Positions 1-8,619 of a stretch of 48,663 nucleotides of DNA are shown here, one piece after another; the first letter of the stretch is position 1, and each line of letters opens with the position of its first letter. Source of the stretch: an uncultured Lachnospiraceae bacterium (GTDB taxonomy: Bacteria; Bacillota; Clostridia; Lachnospirales; Lachnospiraceae); assembly GCA_937877165.1 (NCBI GenBank), contig CALEFO010000066.1, positions 1 through 48,663 on the forward strand, in the 5' to 3' direction. The notes below the pieces were generated by a model. That model had not been told where the DNA came from. It did not search any database and was given only the letters and a program-made list of their open reading frames with translations. The position numbers and the translations under genes were made by a program.

Positions 1-245
1 GCGGAACTCCGTTCGGAGCCCCGGCCCCGACGGTGAAGATTGCAACGAATACGGCGCTTTCGGAGCACAAGAGGAACTGGATCGACTTCAACGCAGGAAC
101 GGTGGCGGAAGGAAGCGAGTCCCTGGACGAGGCAGGGGAGCGGCTTCTTGACTATGTGCTCCGCGTAGCCTCCGGAGAAAGGACGCTTTCGGAGGAGCAT
201 AACTGCCGGGAGATTGCAATCTTCAAGGACGGCGTGACGCTGTAG
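1..245 (+). CDS. Altronate/galactarate dehydratase, C-terminal end (partial)
   Basis: The reading frame enters from the left edge (first whole codon at position 3) and stops at 243-245, giving about 80 residues. The fragment has the C-terminal signature of the UxaA/GarD dehydratase family: GTPFGAPAPTVKIATN, then NWIDFNAG, and the terminal REIAIFKDGVTL. These enzymes remove water from D-altronate or D-galactarate in hexuronate breakdown, which suits the hemicellulose and glucuronide genes that follow. The N-terminal part, including any SAF domain, lies outside the window, so altronate and galactarate cannot be told apart here. Confidence 0.85.
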   Translation, partial: GTPFGAPAPTVKIATNTALSEHKRNWIDFNAGTVAEGSESLDEAGERLLDYVLRVASGERTLSEEHNCREIAIFKDGVTL

Positions 246-300
246 CAATACGGCCGATGCAATATATCATTTTCAAGAACAGCTTGATATCATAAGGAAT

Positions 301-349
301 GCAGCAGACGTTTCTCCTATTGGAAAAACGTCTGCTGTTTCATATATTT
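301..349. terminator. Bidirectional intrinsic terminator
   Basis: An 11-bp perfect stem (AGCAGACGTTT at 303-313 with AAACGTCTGCT at 326-336) lies between two convergent genes. On the plus strand it is followed by GTTTCATATATTTTTTT. The left arm lies just beyond the stop codon of the minus-strand ATPase gene (317-319 is in the loop), so the right arm overlaps its last codons. It probably ends both transcripts. Confidence 0.7.
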
Positions 350-1663
350 TTTTAACAGAAAAGCGCAGAAGTAAGGAAAGGTGACAATCTTATCACTAAT
401 GCCAACGTTTCCTGTGGTGAGTTTGATCCCGTGCCGGATGTCCGGGTAGGAATCACTTTGAATGAGCTGATTCATGGATTTTGACCGGTTTGTATTGGCT
501 TTTACCTCTACAGGAATCAGCTCGTTGGCACTGCGAATAAAAAAATCTTCTTCCAGAGTAGAATCCTCACGGGAATAATAGTATAGACCATAACCCTGCT
601 TTGCCAGGGCTTCCGCAGCGAAGTTTTCGTAGAGCGCACCTTTATAAACGCCAAGGTTCTTGTTTGCCCGCAGATCAATCTGGGCCTCATCATCGAGGCT
701 GGCCACCAGTAAACCGGTGTCGGCCAGATACACTTTGAATTTGTTCTCACAAACGTTTCCCTTTAGTGGTAATTCTGGAAATTGCAGGCACTGACAGATA
801 TTAATCAGTCCGGCATCCTTTAACCATTCGACACAGCCCATATAGTCTTTGGCTCGACCGCCCTTTTTAATTTTTGCGTATTGGAATTTCTTGTTTTCTT
901 TTGACAGCTGTGCCGGAATGGAACGGAAAACACTGAGTATTCTCGCTTTATCCAGACCCTCGGCATATTTTACGATATCATTCTCATAGTCGGTGAGCAG
1001 TTGGCGCTGAAGAGAAAGTGATCCCTCAAAGGTTCCGGTTTTGATATAGCGCGACAGGATTGCAGGCATTCCTCCTAAAATGCAGAATTCAAGAAAGAGG
1101 CTGGAAAAAATATGCTGCTCGACATCTGAAAACGGAACCGCAGAAAGAAGATGGTTCAACATGGATGAAATTGTGTCATCAGAATACCCCTTGGCCCAGA
1201 GAAACTCTTCAAAATCCATGGAGTACATCTGATAATCTGTTTTATAACCAACGCTGATGCTTGCGATGCGCTGATACTGGACGCCGAGGAGGGAACCGGA
1301 GCAGATGACATCGTACCTTCCGTCCTCTTTGAAAAATTTCAACGAGGTTGCGATTTCAGGAAAATCCTGAATTTCATCAAAAAAGATTAATGTTTCGCCG
1401 CTGCGGAACTGTTTGGATGGGTCAATCCGGCTGATTAGTCTGGTGATCCGGTCCGTGGAAAATCCTTCTTCCAGGATCGTTTTGTAAAAAGGTTCTGTAA
1501 TGAAGTTAATTTCAATGACATTTTTATAGTGTTCACGGGCAAATTTGCGGATTGTTTCTGTCTTGCCTACCTGTCTGGCCCCCTTTACGATCAGAGGCAA
1601 CCGGTCCGGATTCTTCTTCCATTCCCTCATGAAAATATCCGCTTTACGACTTAAATAGTTCAT
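317..1663 (-). CDS. Orphan AAA+ ATPase, AAA_14/DUF4143 type
   Basis: The 448-residue protein starts at the ATG at 1661-1663, chosen because GAGGA precedes it by about nine bases; the frame is open further upstream but without a ribosome site. It has a Walker A motif GARQVGKTE near residue 30, a Walker B motif TLIFFDEIQ near residue 100, and a C-terminal part with EDFFIRS...LIPVEVKAN, the PD-(D/E)XK-like block typical of DUF4143. Proteins of this family are common in gut bacteria and archaea, usually as single genes, and their role is unknown; a DNA-related or defence role is often guessed. It is the first of three orphan ATPases in the window. An array of four 32-bp-spaced repeats lies 105-213 bp upstream of its start. 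Confidence 0.85.
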   Translation of the reverse strand: MNYLSRKADIFMREWKKNPDRLPLIVKGARQVGKTETIRKFAREHYKNVIEINFITEPFYKTILEEGFSTDRITRLISRIDPSKQFRSGETLIFFDEIQDFPEIATSLKFFKEDGRYDVICSGSLLGVQYQRIASISVGYKTDYQMYSMDFEEFLWAKGYSDDTISSMLNHLLSAVPFSDVEQHIFSSLFLEFCILGGMPAILSRYIKTGTFEGSLSLQRQLLTDYENDIVKYAEGLDKARILSVFRSIPAQLSKENKKFQYAKIKKGGRAKDYMGCVEWLKDAGLINICQCLQFPELPLKGNVCENKFKVYLADTGLLVASLDDEAQIDLRANKNLGVYKGALYENFAAEALAKQGYGLYYYSREDSTLEEDFFIRSANELIPVEVKANTNRSKSMNQLIQSDSYPDIRHGIKLTTGNVGISDKIVTFPYFCAFLLKKYMKQQTFFQ

Positions 1664-1767
1664 AGATTGGCTTCCTCGCTGAGTGAATTGCCTGCTGCAA
1701 TTGTTTTCTGATAACATCTATTATACTTCATAGGCCGAACCTCAGAGGCATATAATAGAGAAAAACT

Positions 1768-1876
1768 ACACCTTTATGAGCTATAAAAAACAAGAAAACA
1801 CATTTTTATGAGTGATATATGACATATAATAACACTTTTATGAGTGAATAATGGAACGGAAACACATTTTTATGAG
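1768..1876. repeat. Four-copy direct repeat with exact 32-bp period
   Basis: The motif ACAC(A)TTTTATGAG occurs four times; its TTTATGAG end falls at 1780, 1812, 1844 and 1876, exactly 32 bp apart. Copies 2 and 4 are identical over ACACATTTTTATGAG (1798-1812 and 1862-1876); copies 1 and 3 differ by one or two bases. The 17-19-bp spacers are unrelated to each other. Thirty-two bp is about three helical turns, so all copies face the same side of the DNA. The array lies upstream of the minus-strand ATPase gene. No cas genes are near and the repeat is too short for a CRISPR. Confidence 0.85.
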
Positions 1877-1987
1877 CATGGACTTGCGTACCGAGGCAAA
1901 AGCGGCACTCTTACAGGGAAAGAGAAGAGCAGGTTCATCTGCGTCCGCATCAGAAGGAAGGAAAGCCGGTCTGTTCGAAATTCCGGG

Positions 1988-2016
1988 TTGACAAATTCCA
2001 CGGACAGGACAATAAT
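1988..2016 (+). promoter_or_regulatory. Sigma-A-type promoter for the kinase gene
   Basis: TTGACA at 1988-1993, a 17-bp spacer and AATAAT at 2011-2016 match the housekeeping consensus at 11 of 12 positions. The predicted start of transcription near 2023 would place a long hairpin in the leader of the kinase gene that begins at 2197. Confidence 0.6.
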
Positions 2017-2040
2017 TCAGGCAATTTAAGAACGAAGAGG

Positions 2041-2080
2041 ACAAGGGCGTCCGGCAGAAAGATCTGCCGGGCGCCCTTGT
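2041..2080 (+). other. Long leader hairpin (18-bp arms)
   Basis: The arms ACAAGGGCGTCCGGCAGA (2041-2058) and TCTGCCGGGCGCCCTTGT (2063-2080) pair over 17 of 18 positions plus one G-U, around a four-base loop AAGA. The tail is CTGTTTCAGG, which has no real T run, so it is a poor intrinsic terminator. It lies between the promoter at 1988-2016 and the kinase start at 2197. The interval 1877-2040 contains only short open frames without ribosome sites and no gene that I recognise. Confidence 0.6.
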
Positions 2081-2196
2081 CTGTTTCAGGGATCTTTGCA
2101 ATGCGGCTTCTCCATACAGAATCTGCGGAAGGTCTTTGGCGGCTGCTTCTGGAGCAGGAGCAGATGTCGATCGGAAAAGCTTTTCAGGAGGCACGA

Positions 2197-3468
2197 ATGG
2201 GACGTAAATTTGATGATCTGACACTGGAAGAGAAAATCGCACATTTTGATGATGTGGCGGCAAGAGCCTTGCCCTTGTGGGGCTATCCGGGGGATGCGGA
2301 GAAGAAGCTTTTGAATTTTACGGAGAATGCGACCTATCTGGTGAAGGCGAAAGGCAAAGAGATCATGATCATGCGGGTGCATCGTCTGGACTATGCCACG
2401 ATGAACTCCATCCGGACGGAGCTGCAGTGGCTCACGGATTTGAAGCGTGACACGGATATTTCTCTGGCATCGCCCATTCCGATGACAAACGGGGAGCTGG
2501 TGGCAACCATTGAGACGCCGGAACTGGAAGAGAAGCGCCATGTTGTCTGCTTTTCCTTCGCCAAGGGAAAAGCACCGGTCGATTCCAGCGACGGAAACGG
2601 GGATGTCAGTGATCTGATTGCCAAAATCGAGAAAATACCGGATTCCATTACCATTCCGACCTTCCGGGCAGCGTCGGTTCTGACGGATTTCATCGGCGGC
2701 ATGAAATCCTCCACGGCTCTTACCGAAGAGGACCGCGCCATGTACCGCATGGTGGGAGAGATTATGGCGAAGATCCACCGGCAGTCAGAGCAGTGGAGGA
2801 GGCCTGCTTTTTATGAGCGGATGGAATGGGGATTCGATGGAACCTTTGGCAAATGGAACAACTTCTATGGAGCAAGCTATGCGGACCCTCAGTGGCTCTC
2901 TGCCAAGGACATCGCAGTGTTGGACGAGGCGAAGGAGCTGATTCGAAGACGCCTTGCCCTCTATGGAGAAAGGCCGGACCGCTATGGGATGATTCACAGT
3001 GACCTTCGGACAGCGAATCTGCTCAAGGATGGCGACACCATCACTGTGCTGGATTTTGATGACTGCGGCATGGGCTGGTACATGTACGACGTTGCAGGAG
3101 CCGTGGCGCTCATGGAACATCGGCCGGATCTGCAGGATATTGTGGAGGAAATTCTGAAGGGCTATGAGGCCATCCGTTCACTGTCTGAAGAGGACAAGGC
3201 GGAAATTCCTACCTTTATTATGATGCGGAGAATTGGGATGCTGCAGAGTCTTCTGTTCCGTATTGGCTGCGTGATGGGAGGCAGCGGCGAGACGGCAGAG
3301 CTGACACCGGAAATCCTGGCCTTCTATGCGGAAGGAACTGTAATTCTGGCCAGACGCTATCTGGAAGAAATGGGCGGACCGGAATTCGGATTGACCGGAA
3401 AGGTCAGTGTGGCAGTACAGACGAAGCAGCAGATGAAGCATGCGATCCGGAAACCCTATGTAATCTGA
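2197..3468 (+). CDS. APH-family small-molecule kinase
   Basis: The 423-residue protein belongs to the aminoglycoside phosphotransferase/choline kinase fold. The start is ATG 2197, five bases after CAGGAGG; longer open frame upstream lacks a ribosome site. The catalytic loop is HSDLRTANLL with Asp269, and the Mg-binding DFDDCG block is at 286-291. These enzymes transfer phosphate from ATP to a hydroxyl group of a small molecule. The next gene is a class III PLP enzyme 135 bp downstream. The combination resembles the animal hydroxylysine kinase/phospho-lyase pairs, so the natural substrate may be an amino alcohol or hydroxylysine-like compound rather than an antibiotic. The substrate cannot be told from sequence. 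Confidence 0.8.
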   Translation: MGRKFDDLTLEEKIAHFDDVAARALPLWGYPGDAEKKLLNFTENATYLVKAKGKEIMIMRVHRLDYATMNSIRTELQWLTDLKRDTDISLASPIPMTNGELVATIETPELEEKRHVVCFSFAKGKAPVDSSDGNGDVSDLIAKIEKIPDSITIPTFRAASVLTDFIGGMKSSTALTEEDRAMYRMVGEIMAKIHRQSEQWRRPAFYERMEWGFDGTFGKWNNFYGASYADPQWLSAKDIAVLDEAKELIRRRLALYGERPDRYGMIHSDLRTANLLKDGDTITVLDFDDCGMGWYMYDVAGAVALMEHRPDLQDIVEEILKGYEAIRSLSEEDKAEIPTFIMMRRIGMLQSLLFRIGCVMGGSGETAELTPEILAFYAEGTVILARRYLEEMGGPEFGLTGKVSVAVQTKQQMKHAIRKPYVI

Positions 3469-3603
3469 CGGAGGCTTCACGGTATAGAGGCCATACATCC
3501 CGGATGAAAGAGGAAGGAAAATAACATAGATAAAGACAGCAGATAATTTAGAGGAATTTTTCTATCAACAGGCTGAAGACAGAATGCAGCAGGAGGCATC
3601 AGA

Positions 3604-4866
3604 ATGAGCAAGGCACATGAAATTTATGAGGAAGCAGCAAGAATCTGGAATCCGAACAAGGTGGAGGTTTTCCGGAGCTTTGGCGTCGAGATGGCGATGG
3701 GAGAGCGTGAGGGCTCTGTGTTCAAGGATTTGGACGGACACAGCTTCATCAACATGCACAGCAACGGAGGCGTCTTCAATCTGGGGCATAAGAATCCGGA
3801 GGTGATGGAGGCTCTGATTGAGGGCGCCAGGAAGGTGGATGCAGGCAACCACTATTTCCCCTCGGAATATAAGAATGCCCTCTGCGAAGCACTTCTTTCG
3901 GTTTCGCCGAAGTCCATGAAATATGTTTATATGCTCAACGGAGGCGGAGAGGCCATCGATGCTGCCGTGAAGTTTGCAAGAAGGGCAACGAAGAGGAGGC
4001 GTGTCATCAGTCTGGACTGCGCGTTCCACGGCTCCACAGGAATCTCCATGGAGGCAAGCAATGAGCTGTTTGCAAAATTCTGGAACATGGAGGCAGATCC
4101 GGAGCTCTATACGCATGTGCCCTACAACGATCTGGATGCCATGGAGAAGGTCCTGAAGAAGGAGGACACGGCGGCGGTTCTGGTCGAGAGCATTCCTGCA
4201 ACAGCAGGCTTCCCGATGCCGATGGAAGGGTACCACAAGGGAATTGAAGAGCTGGCGCACCGCTACGGCGCGATGTACATCGCCGATGAGGTGCAGACGG
4301 GCCTGATGCGGAGCGGAGAAATGTGGTGCTGCGTCAAATATGGCGCAGAGCCGGATATGATTGTGACAGGCAAGGGACTTTCCGGAGGATACTATCCGAT
4401 GTCTGCCATCATTATGAACGAAAGGGCAGGAGAATGGCTGAAGGAGGACGGCTTTGCGCAGGTATCCTCCTTCAATGCATCGGAGCTCGGCTGCATCGTC
4501 TCCAGCAAGGTCATGGAAATTCTGACAAGGCCCTCCACGAAGGAAAACGTGGATATGCTGACAGACCTTTTTGCCAGGGAGCTTCCGAGAATTCAGGAAA
4601 AGCATAAGGCGTTTTTGAAAGAGATTCGTCAGTGCGGCGTGATCATGGGCCTCAAGACCTCACATCCGATGGGCGGCATGGCACTGATGGCGGCGCTTCT
4701 CAAGAATGGCGTCTGGGCTGTCTATGCGGATTATGACAAGGGCGCTCTTCAGTTTAAGCCGGGACTTCTTATGCCGAAGGAAACCGCAGAAAAGGTGCTG
4801 GTGATTCTGGATAAGGCACTGGGAGAAGCACAGCAGATGGTGGAGTCCGGAGCGTTTGGAAACTAA
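3604..4866 (+). CDS. Class III aminotransferase-fold PLP enzyme
   Basis: The 420-residue protein starts at ATG 3604 behind GCAGGAGGCATCAGA. Family marks are the GGGEAIDAAVKFAR phosphate-binding region near residue 105, IADEVQTGLMRSG with the ring-contacting Asp, and TGKGLSGGYYP with the Schiff-base Lys257. The family includes ornithine and 4-aminobutyrate aminotransferases, but also the phospho-lyases that split O-phosphoethanolamine or 5-phosphohydroxylysine. Its pairing with a kinase of the APH fold favours the phospho-lyase reading: kinase first, elimination of phosphate second. That is inference; a plain transaminase remains possible. Confidence 0.8.
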   Translation: MSKAHEIYEEAARIWNPNKVEVFRSFGVEMAMGEREGSVFKDLDGHSFINMHSNGGVFNLGHKNPEVMEALIEGARKVDAGNHYFPSEYKNALCEALLSVSPKSMKYVYMLNGGGEAIDAAVKFARRATKRRRVISLDCAFHGSTGISMEASNELFAKFWNMEADPELYTHVPYNDLDAMEKVLKKEDTAAVLVESIPATAGFPMPMEGYHKGIEELAHRYGAMYIADEVQTGLMRSGEMWCCVKYGAEPDMIVTGKGLSGGYYPMSAIIMNERAGEWLKEDGFAQVSSFNASELGCIVSSKVMEILTRPSTKENVDMLTDLFARELPRIQEKHKAFLKEIRQCGVIMGLKTSHPMGGMALMAALLKNGVWAVYADYDKGALQFKPGLLMPKETAEKVLVILDKALGEAQQMVESGAFGN

Positions 4867-4894
4867 TACTCTGCCTCAGTGAGGGATCAACGTG

Positions 4895-5293
4895 ATGAAA
4901 AAAGAAATTTTCCGCACCATCAAGTATTTTCTGATTGCCTCTTCGGCAGGTCTGATTGAAATGGTATCCTTCGCGCTTCTGACAGAGCTGAGCGGATGGC
5001 CGTATTGGCCCTGCTATCTGATTGCACTCATTCTGAGCGTTCTCTGGAATTTTACGCTGAATCGGAGATACACCTTCCATTCCTGCAACAACATTGCGGT
5101 TGCCATGTGCAAGGTGGCAGCGTACTACGCGGTGTTCACGCCTCTGTCGACGGTCCTCGGCAACTACCTGGCAGAGACAGCCGGGATGAACGGGTATCTC
5201 GTGACGCTCCTGAACATGCTCTTTAACGGCGTGACAGAGTACCTGTACCAGCGTTTTGTGGTCTTCGGGAAATCGATCGACAGCCGCAGCTGA
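4895..5293 (+). CDS. GtrA-family membrane protein
   Basis: This protein of about 132 residues has four predicted membrane spans and the GtrA pattern: a short N-terminus, KYFLIASSAGLIEMVSF, then the conserved NFTLNRRYTF after span 2, and YLYQRFVVF at the end. GtrA proteins are small membrane proteins thought to help move lipid-linked sugars across the membrane or into cell-wall polymers. A GTG three bases upstream (4892) could also serve as the start, since GAGGG lies 6 bases before it. It follows the aminotransferase gene by 28 bp and may share its transcript. Confidence 0.8.
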   Translation: MKKEIFRTIKYFLIASSAGLIEMVSFALLTELSGWPYWPCYLIALILSVLWNFTLNRRYTFHSCNNIAVAMCKVAAYYAVFTPLSTVLGNYLAETAGMNGYLVTLLNMLFNGVTEYLYQRFVVFGKSIDSRS

Positions 5294-5461
5294 TTCCGGA
5301 AGTCATGTACTCTGTTTTCTTCAGCTGAAAGGTAAGAAAACTGCATGGAAGGTTCCGACTGTTTCCTGCAAGATAGAAGACGGACCGGGAAAAGACTTTG
5401 ACCCGGAAGAATATGCATTGTATTTTTTATGAAAAGCAGCCGATGGGCAGGAGGAATCAGT

Positions 5462-6172
5462 ATGATGCAGGGCAGGAACAAATTTCTGACATTCAGCTAT
5501 GACGACGGTGTGACGCAGGATAAGCGGCTTGTGAAGATTTTCAACAAGTATCATCTGAAGGCAACCTTTAATATCAATTCGGGGCTTCTGGGAAAGCCCG
5601 GGTATCTTCGCCGCGAGGATATGTGGGTCGGACACAATAAGGTGGAGCCGCGGGAAGTGGAGGAGCTTTACAGAGGACATGAAATTGCAGCGCACACTCT
5701 GACGCATCCGCATCTTCCGGAGCTTCCGGATGAAGAGATCATTCATCAGGTGGAGGATGACCGGCTCCAGCTGGAAAAGCTCGGAGGACAGCCTGTGACC
5801 GGCCTTGCGTATCCGGGCGGAGGCCCTACTCACGATGAGAGAGTTGTAAGGCTTATTCGGGAGCACACCGGAATCCGCTATGCAAGAACAACGGTCAGCA
5901 ATTACAGCTTTGATGTGCAGGAGGATCTTCTGCAGTTTCAGCCCACGGTTTATCACCGGGAATATGACAAAATGATGGAGCTCGGGGAGAAATTCATCAA
6001 GCAGGAAGTCTGCGAAAAGCCTCAGATCTTTTATGTCTGGGGGCACAGCTATGAATTTGATTACTATGATACCTGGAGCCAGTTCGAAGAGTTCTGCAAA
6101 ATGATGAGCGGCAGAGAGGATATCTGCTATGTGACCAATCAGGAAGCCCTTCTTGGAAATGTCGGTTTTTGA
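5462..6172 (+). CDS. Polysaccharide deacetylase (NodB-like)
   Basis: The 236-residue protein starts at ATG 5462, seven bases after AGGAGG. It carries the NodB-homology core of carbohydrate esterase family 4: FLTFSYDDGVTQDKRL with the catalytic and metal-binding Asp pair near residues 12-13, the metal-binding HxxxH pattern in AAHTLTHPHL, and GLAYPGGGP. There is no signal peptide or membrane span, so it is probably cytoplasmic and may act on a small imported acetylated sugar rather than on peptidoglycan. It stands just upstream of a sugar-binding lipoprotein gene, which fits removal of acetyl groups in a hemicellulose locus. Confidence 0.85.
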   Translation: MMQGRNKFLTFSYDDGVTQDKRLVKIFNKYHLKATFNINSGLLGKPGYLRREDMWVGHNKVEPREVEELYRGHEIAAHTLTHPHLPELPDEEIIHQVEDDRLQLEKLGGQPVTGLAYPGGGPTHDERVVRLIREHTGIRYARTTVSNYSFDVQEDLLQFQPTVYHREYDKMMELGEKFIKQEVCEKPQIFYVWGHSYEFDYYDTWSQFEEFCKMMSGREDICYVTNQEALLGNVGF

Positions 6173-6272
6173 CGTCTTTGAGGTCGGATCATTCCATTTT
6201 CGGAAAAACAGATTCCGGTAGAATGAAATCAGATCAGGGGAACGGAACCTGTTTATGAAAAAGGAGGGTTTT

Positions 6273-7652
6273 ATGAAACGATTTGTGAAAAAGGGAATGT
6301 GCCTGGGACTTGCAGGCATGATGATGGCTGGACTTGCAGCATGCGGAAGCAGTCAGGGCAGTACGGATGCCGGACAGACCGCAGCAGCAGAAGCGACAAC
6401 TGCGGCAGCAGGTACGCAGAGCAGCGCAGAGGGAGAGCCGGTCACCATTAAGTTTACCTGGTGGGGCAATCAGAGCCGTCACGAGTATACGCAGCAGATG
6501 CTGGATAAGTACACGGAGCTGCATCCGAATGTAACATTCGAAGCACTGCCGAATGGATGGGATGGCTATTTTGATAAGCTTTCCACACAGGCAGCTTCCG
6601 GGTCCATGCCGGATGTTGTGGCAATGGATTATCTGTACATTACCACCTATGCCAAGAACAATTCCATTGCAGATCTTCAGCCCTATGTGGACAATGGCAC
6701 CATTGATGTATCTGCAATTTCCGAAGATGTCCTGAACAGCGGCAACATTGATGGAAAGCTGGCAGGAATTGTCGGATCCACAGGATCCCTTGCAGTCGGC
6801 TATAATCCTGCCGTCTTCGAAGAAGCCGGAATTGAGGTCCCGAATGCAAACGGCGATTGGACCTGGGATGACTTCGTTGCAAAGGCAAAGGAAGTGAAGG
6901 AGAAGACCGGAAAGCTTGGCGTTACCTCAACCGGCGTGGTGGATGACACCAACCTCTTCAACTTCTGGGTCCGCCAGCATGGCGCACAGCTGTTCAGCGA
7001 TGACAAGAAGTCCTTGGGATATGACGATGATCAGATCATGGTAGATTACCTTGACATGTGGAAGGATCTGATGGATGCCGGCGCAGCAGCAAACCCGGAT
7101 GAATATGCGCAGATCCAGACACTTGGTCAGGAGGCAAGCCCGGTGGTAACCGGAGATGCCGGCATGATCAACGAGAACAACAATTATGCAAGCAAGCTCA
7201 GCAGCGTGAATGAGAATCTGGAAATTACCATTCCACCGGTAAGTGAGAGCAACCCGAAGGCTATGTGGAATAAGCCCGGATACTTCCTCTGCATCTCGGA
7301 GACCTCCAAGGTTAAGGATGAGGCAGCCAGGTTTATCGACTGGTTTATCAACTCGGAAGAAGCCAATGAAATCATGATGGCAGAGCGCGGTGTACCGTCC
7401 TCTTCCAAGGTCAGAGAATTCCTGGTAAATTCCGGAAAGATGAACGAGAAGCAGACGGAGATGTTTGCCTATGCAGACACGGTTCTGAATTACTCCAGCA
7501 CGGCTCCGGCTCCCGATCCGATCGGTATTGCCGAGGTTGGTGAGAGCTTTAAGAACAACGCTTATCAGGCCTTCTACGGACAGATGTCCTCGGCAGATGC
7601 AGCGGCTGCATTCCGCAAGGAAGCAAATGATATTCTTTCCAGAAACAACTGA
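6273..7652 (+). CDS. Sugar ABC transporter substrate-binding lipoprotein (family 1)
   Basis: The 459-residue protein starts at ATG 6273 after AAGGAGGG. The signal peptide is of the lipoprotein type with lipobox LAAC ending at Cys24, followed by an Ala/Thr/Ser-rich linker. The mature part begins with PVTIKFTWWGNQSRHEYTQ, the family 1 extracellular solute-binding fold used for oligosaccharides, and includes GYNPAVFEEAGIEVP and GDWTWDDFV, typical of that family. It would deliver sugar to the MalF/MalG-like permeases encoded at 12138-13952, although the acetylesterase and the two-component genes lie between. No ABC ATPase is in the locus; Gram-positive bacteria commonly share one MsmX-type ATPase. 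Confidence 0.9.
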   Translation: MKRFVKKGMCLGLAGMMMAGLAACGSSQGSTDAGQTAAAEATTAAAGTQSSAEGEPVTIKFTWWGNQSRHEYTQQMLDKYTELHPNVTFEALPNGWDGYFDKLSTQAASGSMPDVVAMDYLYITTYAKNNSIADLQPYVDNGTIDVSAISEDVLNSGNIDGKLAGIVGSTGSLAVGYNPAVFEEAGIEVPNANGDWTWDDFVAKAKEVKEKTGKLGVTSTGVVDDTNLFNFWVRQHGAQLFSDDKKSLGYDDDQIMVDYLDMWKDLMDAGAAANPDEYAQIQTLGQEASPVVTGDAGMINENNNYASKLSSVNENLEITIPPVSESNPKAMWNKPGYFLCISETSKVKDEAARFIDWFINSEEANEIMMAERGVPSSSKVREFLVNSGKMNEKQTEMFAYADTVLNYSSTAPAPDPIGIAEVGESFKNNAYQAFYGQMSSADAAAAFRKEANDILSRNN

Positions 7653-7677
7653 AGTAATTGAAGCAATTTGTGTGCAG

Positions 7678-7710
7678 AGCCACCCCGCAGATGCAGCGGG
7701 GTGGCTTTGT
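7678..7710 (+). terminator. Intrinsic terminator after the binding-protein gene
   Basis: A perfect 11-bp GC-rich stem (AGCCACCCCGC at 7678-7688, GCGGGGTGGCT at 7696-7706) with a 7-base loop is followed by TTGTACACAAAA. A further outer pairing of TTGTGT with ACACAA lengthens it. It separates the binding-protein gene from the convergent esterase gene. Confidence 0.75.
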
Positions 7711-7797
7711 ACACAAAAAAGATGCAAAAGAAAATCCCGTGCGGCCTGAAATATTGATCCGGCTGTACGGGAAATTTGTCTGCCTGATGCGGCAGGA

Positions 7798-8577
7798 TCA
7801 GATGCGGTCTGATTGCGAAGAGATGGATTGCAGATACTTACCGGTATTGGTTCCTGCTTCCTCGCCGGCAAGATTGTAGCCTTCCTGAAGATAATGGAAG
7901 GTGTCCTTCATCAGGCCCTTTCTGGCAAAAGAGGCAAAGCACCGGCTTACGAGAATGACCCCCGGATCTTCTCGGGCAAGCTTCTCCTGCATCTGTTGAA
8001 TCGGAACGTAGAGCTCCGGAAGATCGCGGTGGTTGCCGATCCGGATCAGGAAGCAGCGGCTTAGCCCGCATTCTTTCCGGAAGGAGGAAATCATATCACG
8101 TGTTTTCCGGTAGTAAACCTCCGGATCCGTGTGGAGATCTCCGTCTGTGCAGCCCTGACACCAGACCATGCTGCGGTGCCGCACGGTAATATGATGGTCC
8201 CAAAGCCAGCCAAGACACTGTCTGGTGCGGGATGCAGCGTCGGAATAAAAAGGAGAACCGGGAGCCCATTCCGCAATCGAGGAGCCGCCCTTGGAAGCGG
8301 ATACACCGACAATCGGGATCCCGGTCTGCTGATAACAGGAATTGACGAAGGCAGAAACCAGGGAGCCGGTTTTCATACCGGGCTCGTAAATTCCGGAGAG
8401 AAGATTCTCATTTCTTCCGAAGGGCTCCGTGATGGGATGGAGCGTGGATGGATCCGAAATGGCCCGGAATTCATAGCCGTGCCCCTGAGGAACTGCCGGG
8501 GCCTGATTCGCGTTTCCCCGACCGGCCATATTGCTCTGCCCCATGAATGCGAAAAAATCAACTTCATATAACTGCAT
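7798..8577 (-). CDS. SGNH hydrolase, sialate O-acetylesterase-like
   Basis: The 259-residue protein is read on the minus strand from ATG 8575-8577, with AAAGGA upstream. The block I motif FMGQSNMAGRG holds the nucleophile Ser (residue 15), and the C-terminal KDTFHYLQEGYN holds the catalytic Asp-His pair. The family (SASA/DUF303) contains sialate O-acetylesterases and carbohydrate esterase family 6 acetylxylan esterases. Without a signal peptide it should act inside the cell on imported acetylated oligosaccharides. Its place between a sugar-binding protein and its regulators, close to GH115 and GH51 genes, favours acetylxylan fragments over sialic acid. Confidence 0.85.
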   Translation of the reverse strand: MQLYEVDFFAFMGQSNMAGRGNANQAPAVPQGHGYEFRAISDPSTLHPITEPFGRNENLLSGIYEPGMKTGSLVSAFVNSCYQQTGIPIVGVSASKGGSSIAEWAPGSPFYSDAASRTRQCLGWLWDHHITVRHRSMVWCQGCTDGDLHTDPEVYYRKTRDMISSFRKECGLSRCFLIRIGNHRDLPELYVPIQQMQEKLAREDPGVILVSRCFASFARKGLMKDTFHYLQEGYNLAGEEAGTNTGKYLQSISSQSDRI

Positions 8578-8619
8578 GGAAAATTCCTTTCTTCATACCA
8601 GGATGAAAGATAACATGAA

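Noticed and set aside
1768..1876. CRISPR array
   Set aside because: Repeats are only 13-15 bp, spacers 17-19 bp, and no cas genes are present; an iteron- or operator-like array fits better.
1844..2029. 61-codon open frame between repeat array and promoter
   Set aside because: It starts inside the fourth repeat region, lacks a ribosome site and has no family likeness.
2197..3468. Aminoglycoside resistance gene
   Set aside because: The fold is APH-like, but length, sequence and the neighbouring PLP enzyme fit a metabolic kinase; no resistance-type marks are visible.
3565..4605. 346-codon minus-strand open frame
   Set aside because: It is antisense to the class III PLP enzyme, which has all catalytic motifs and a good ribosome site.
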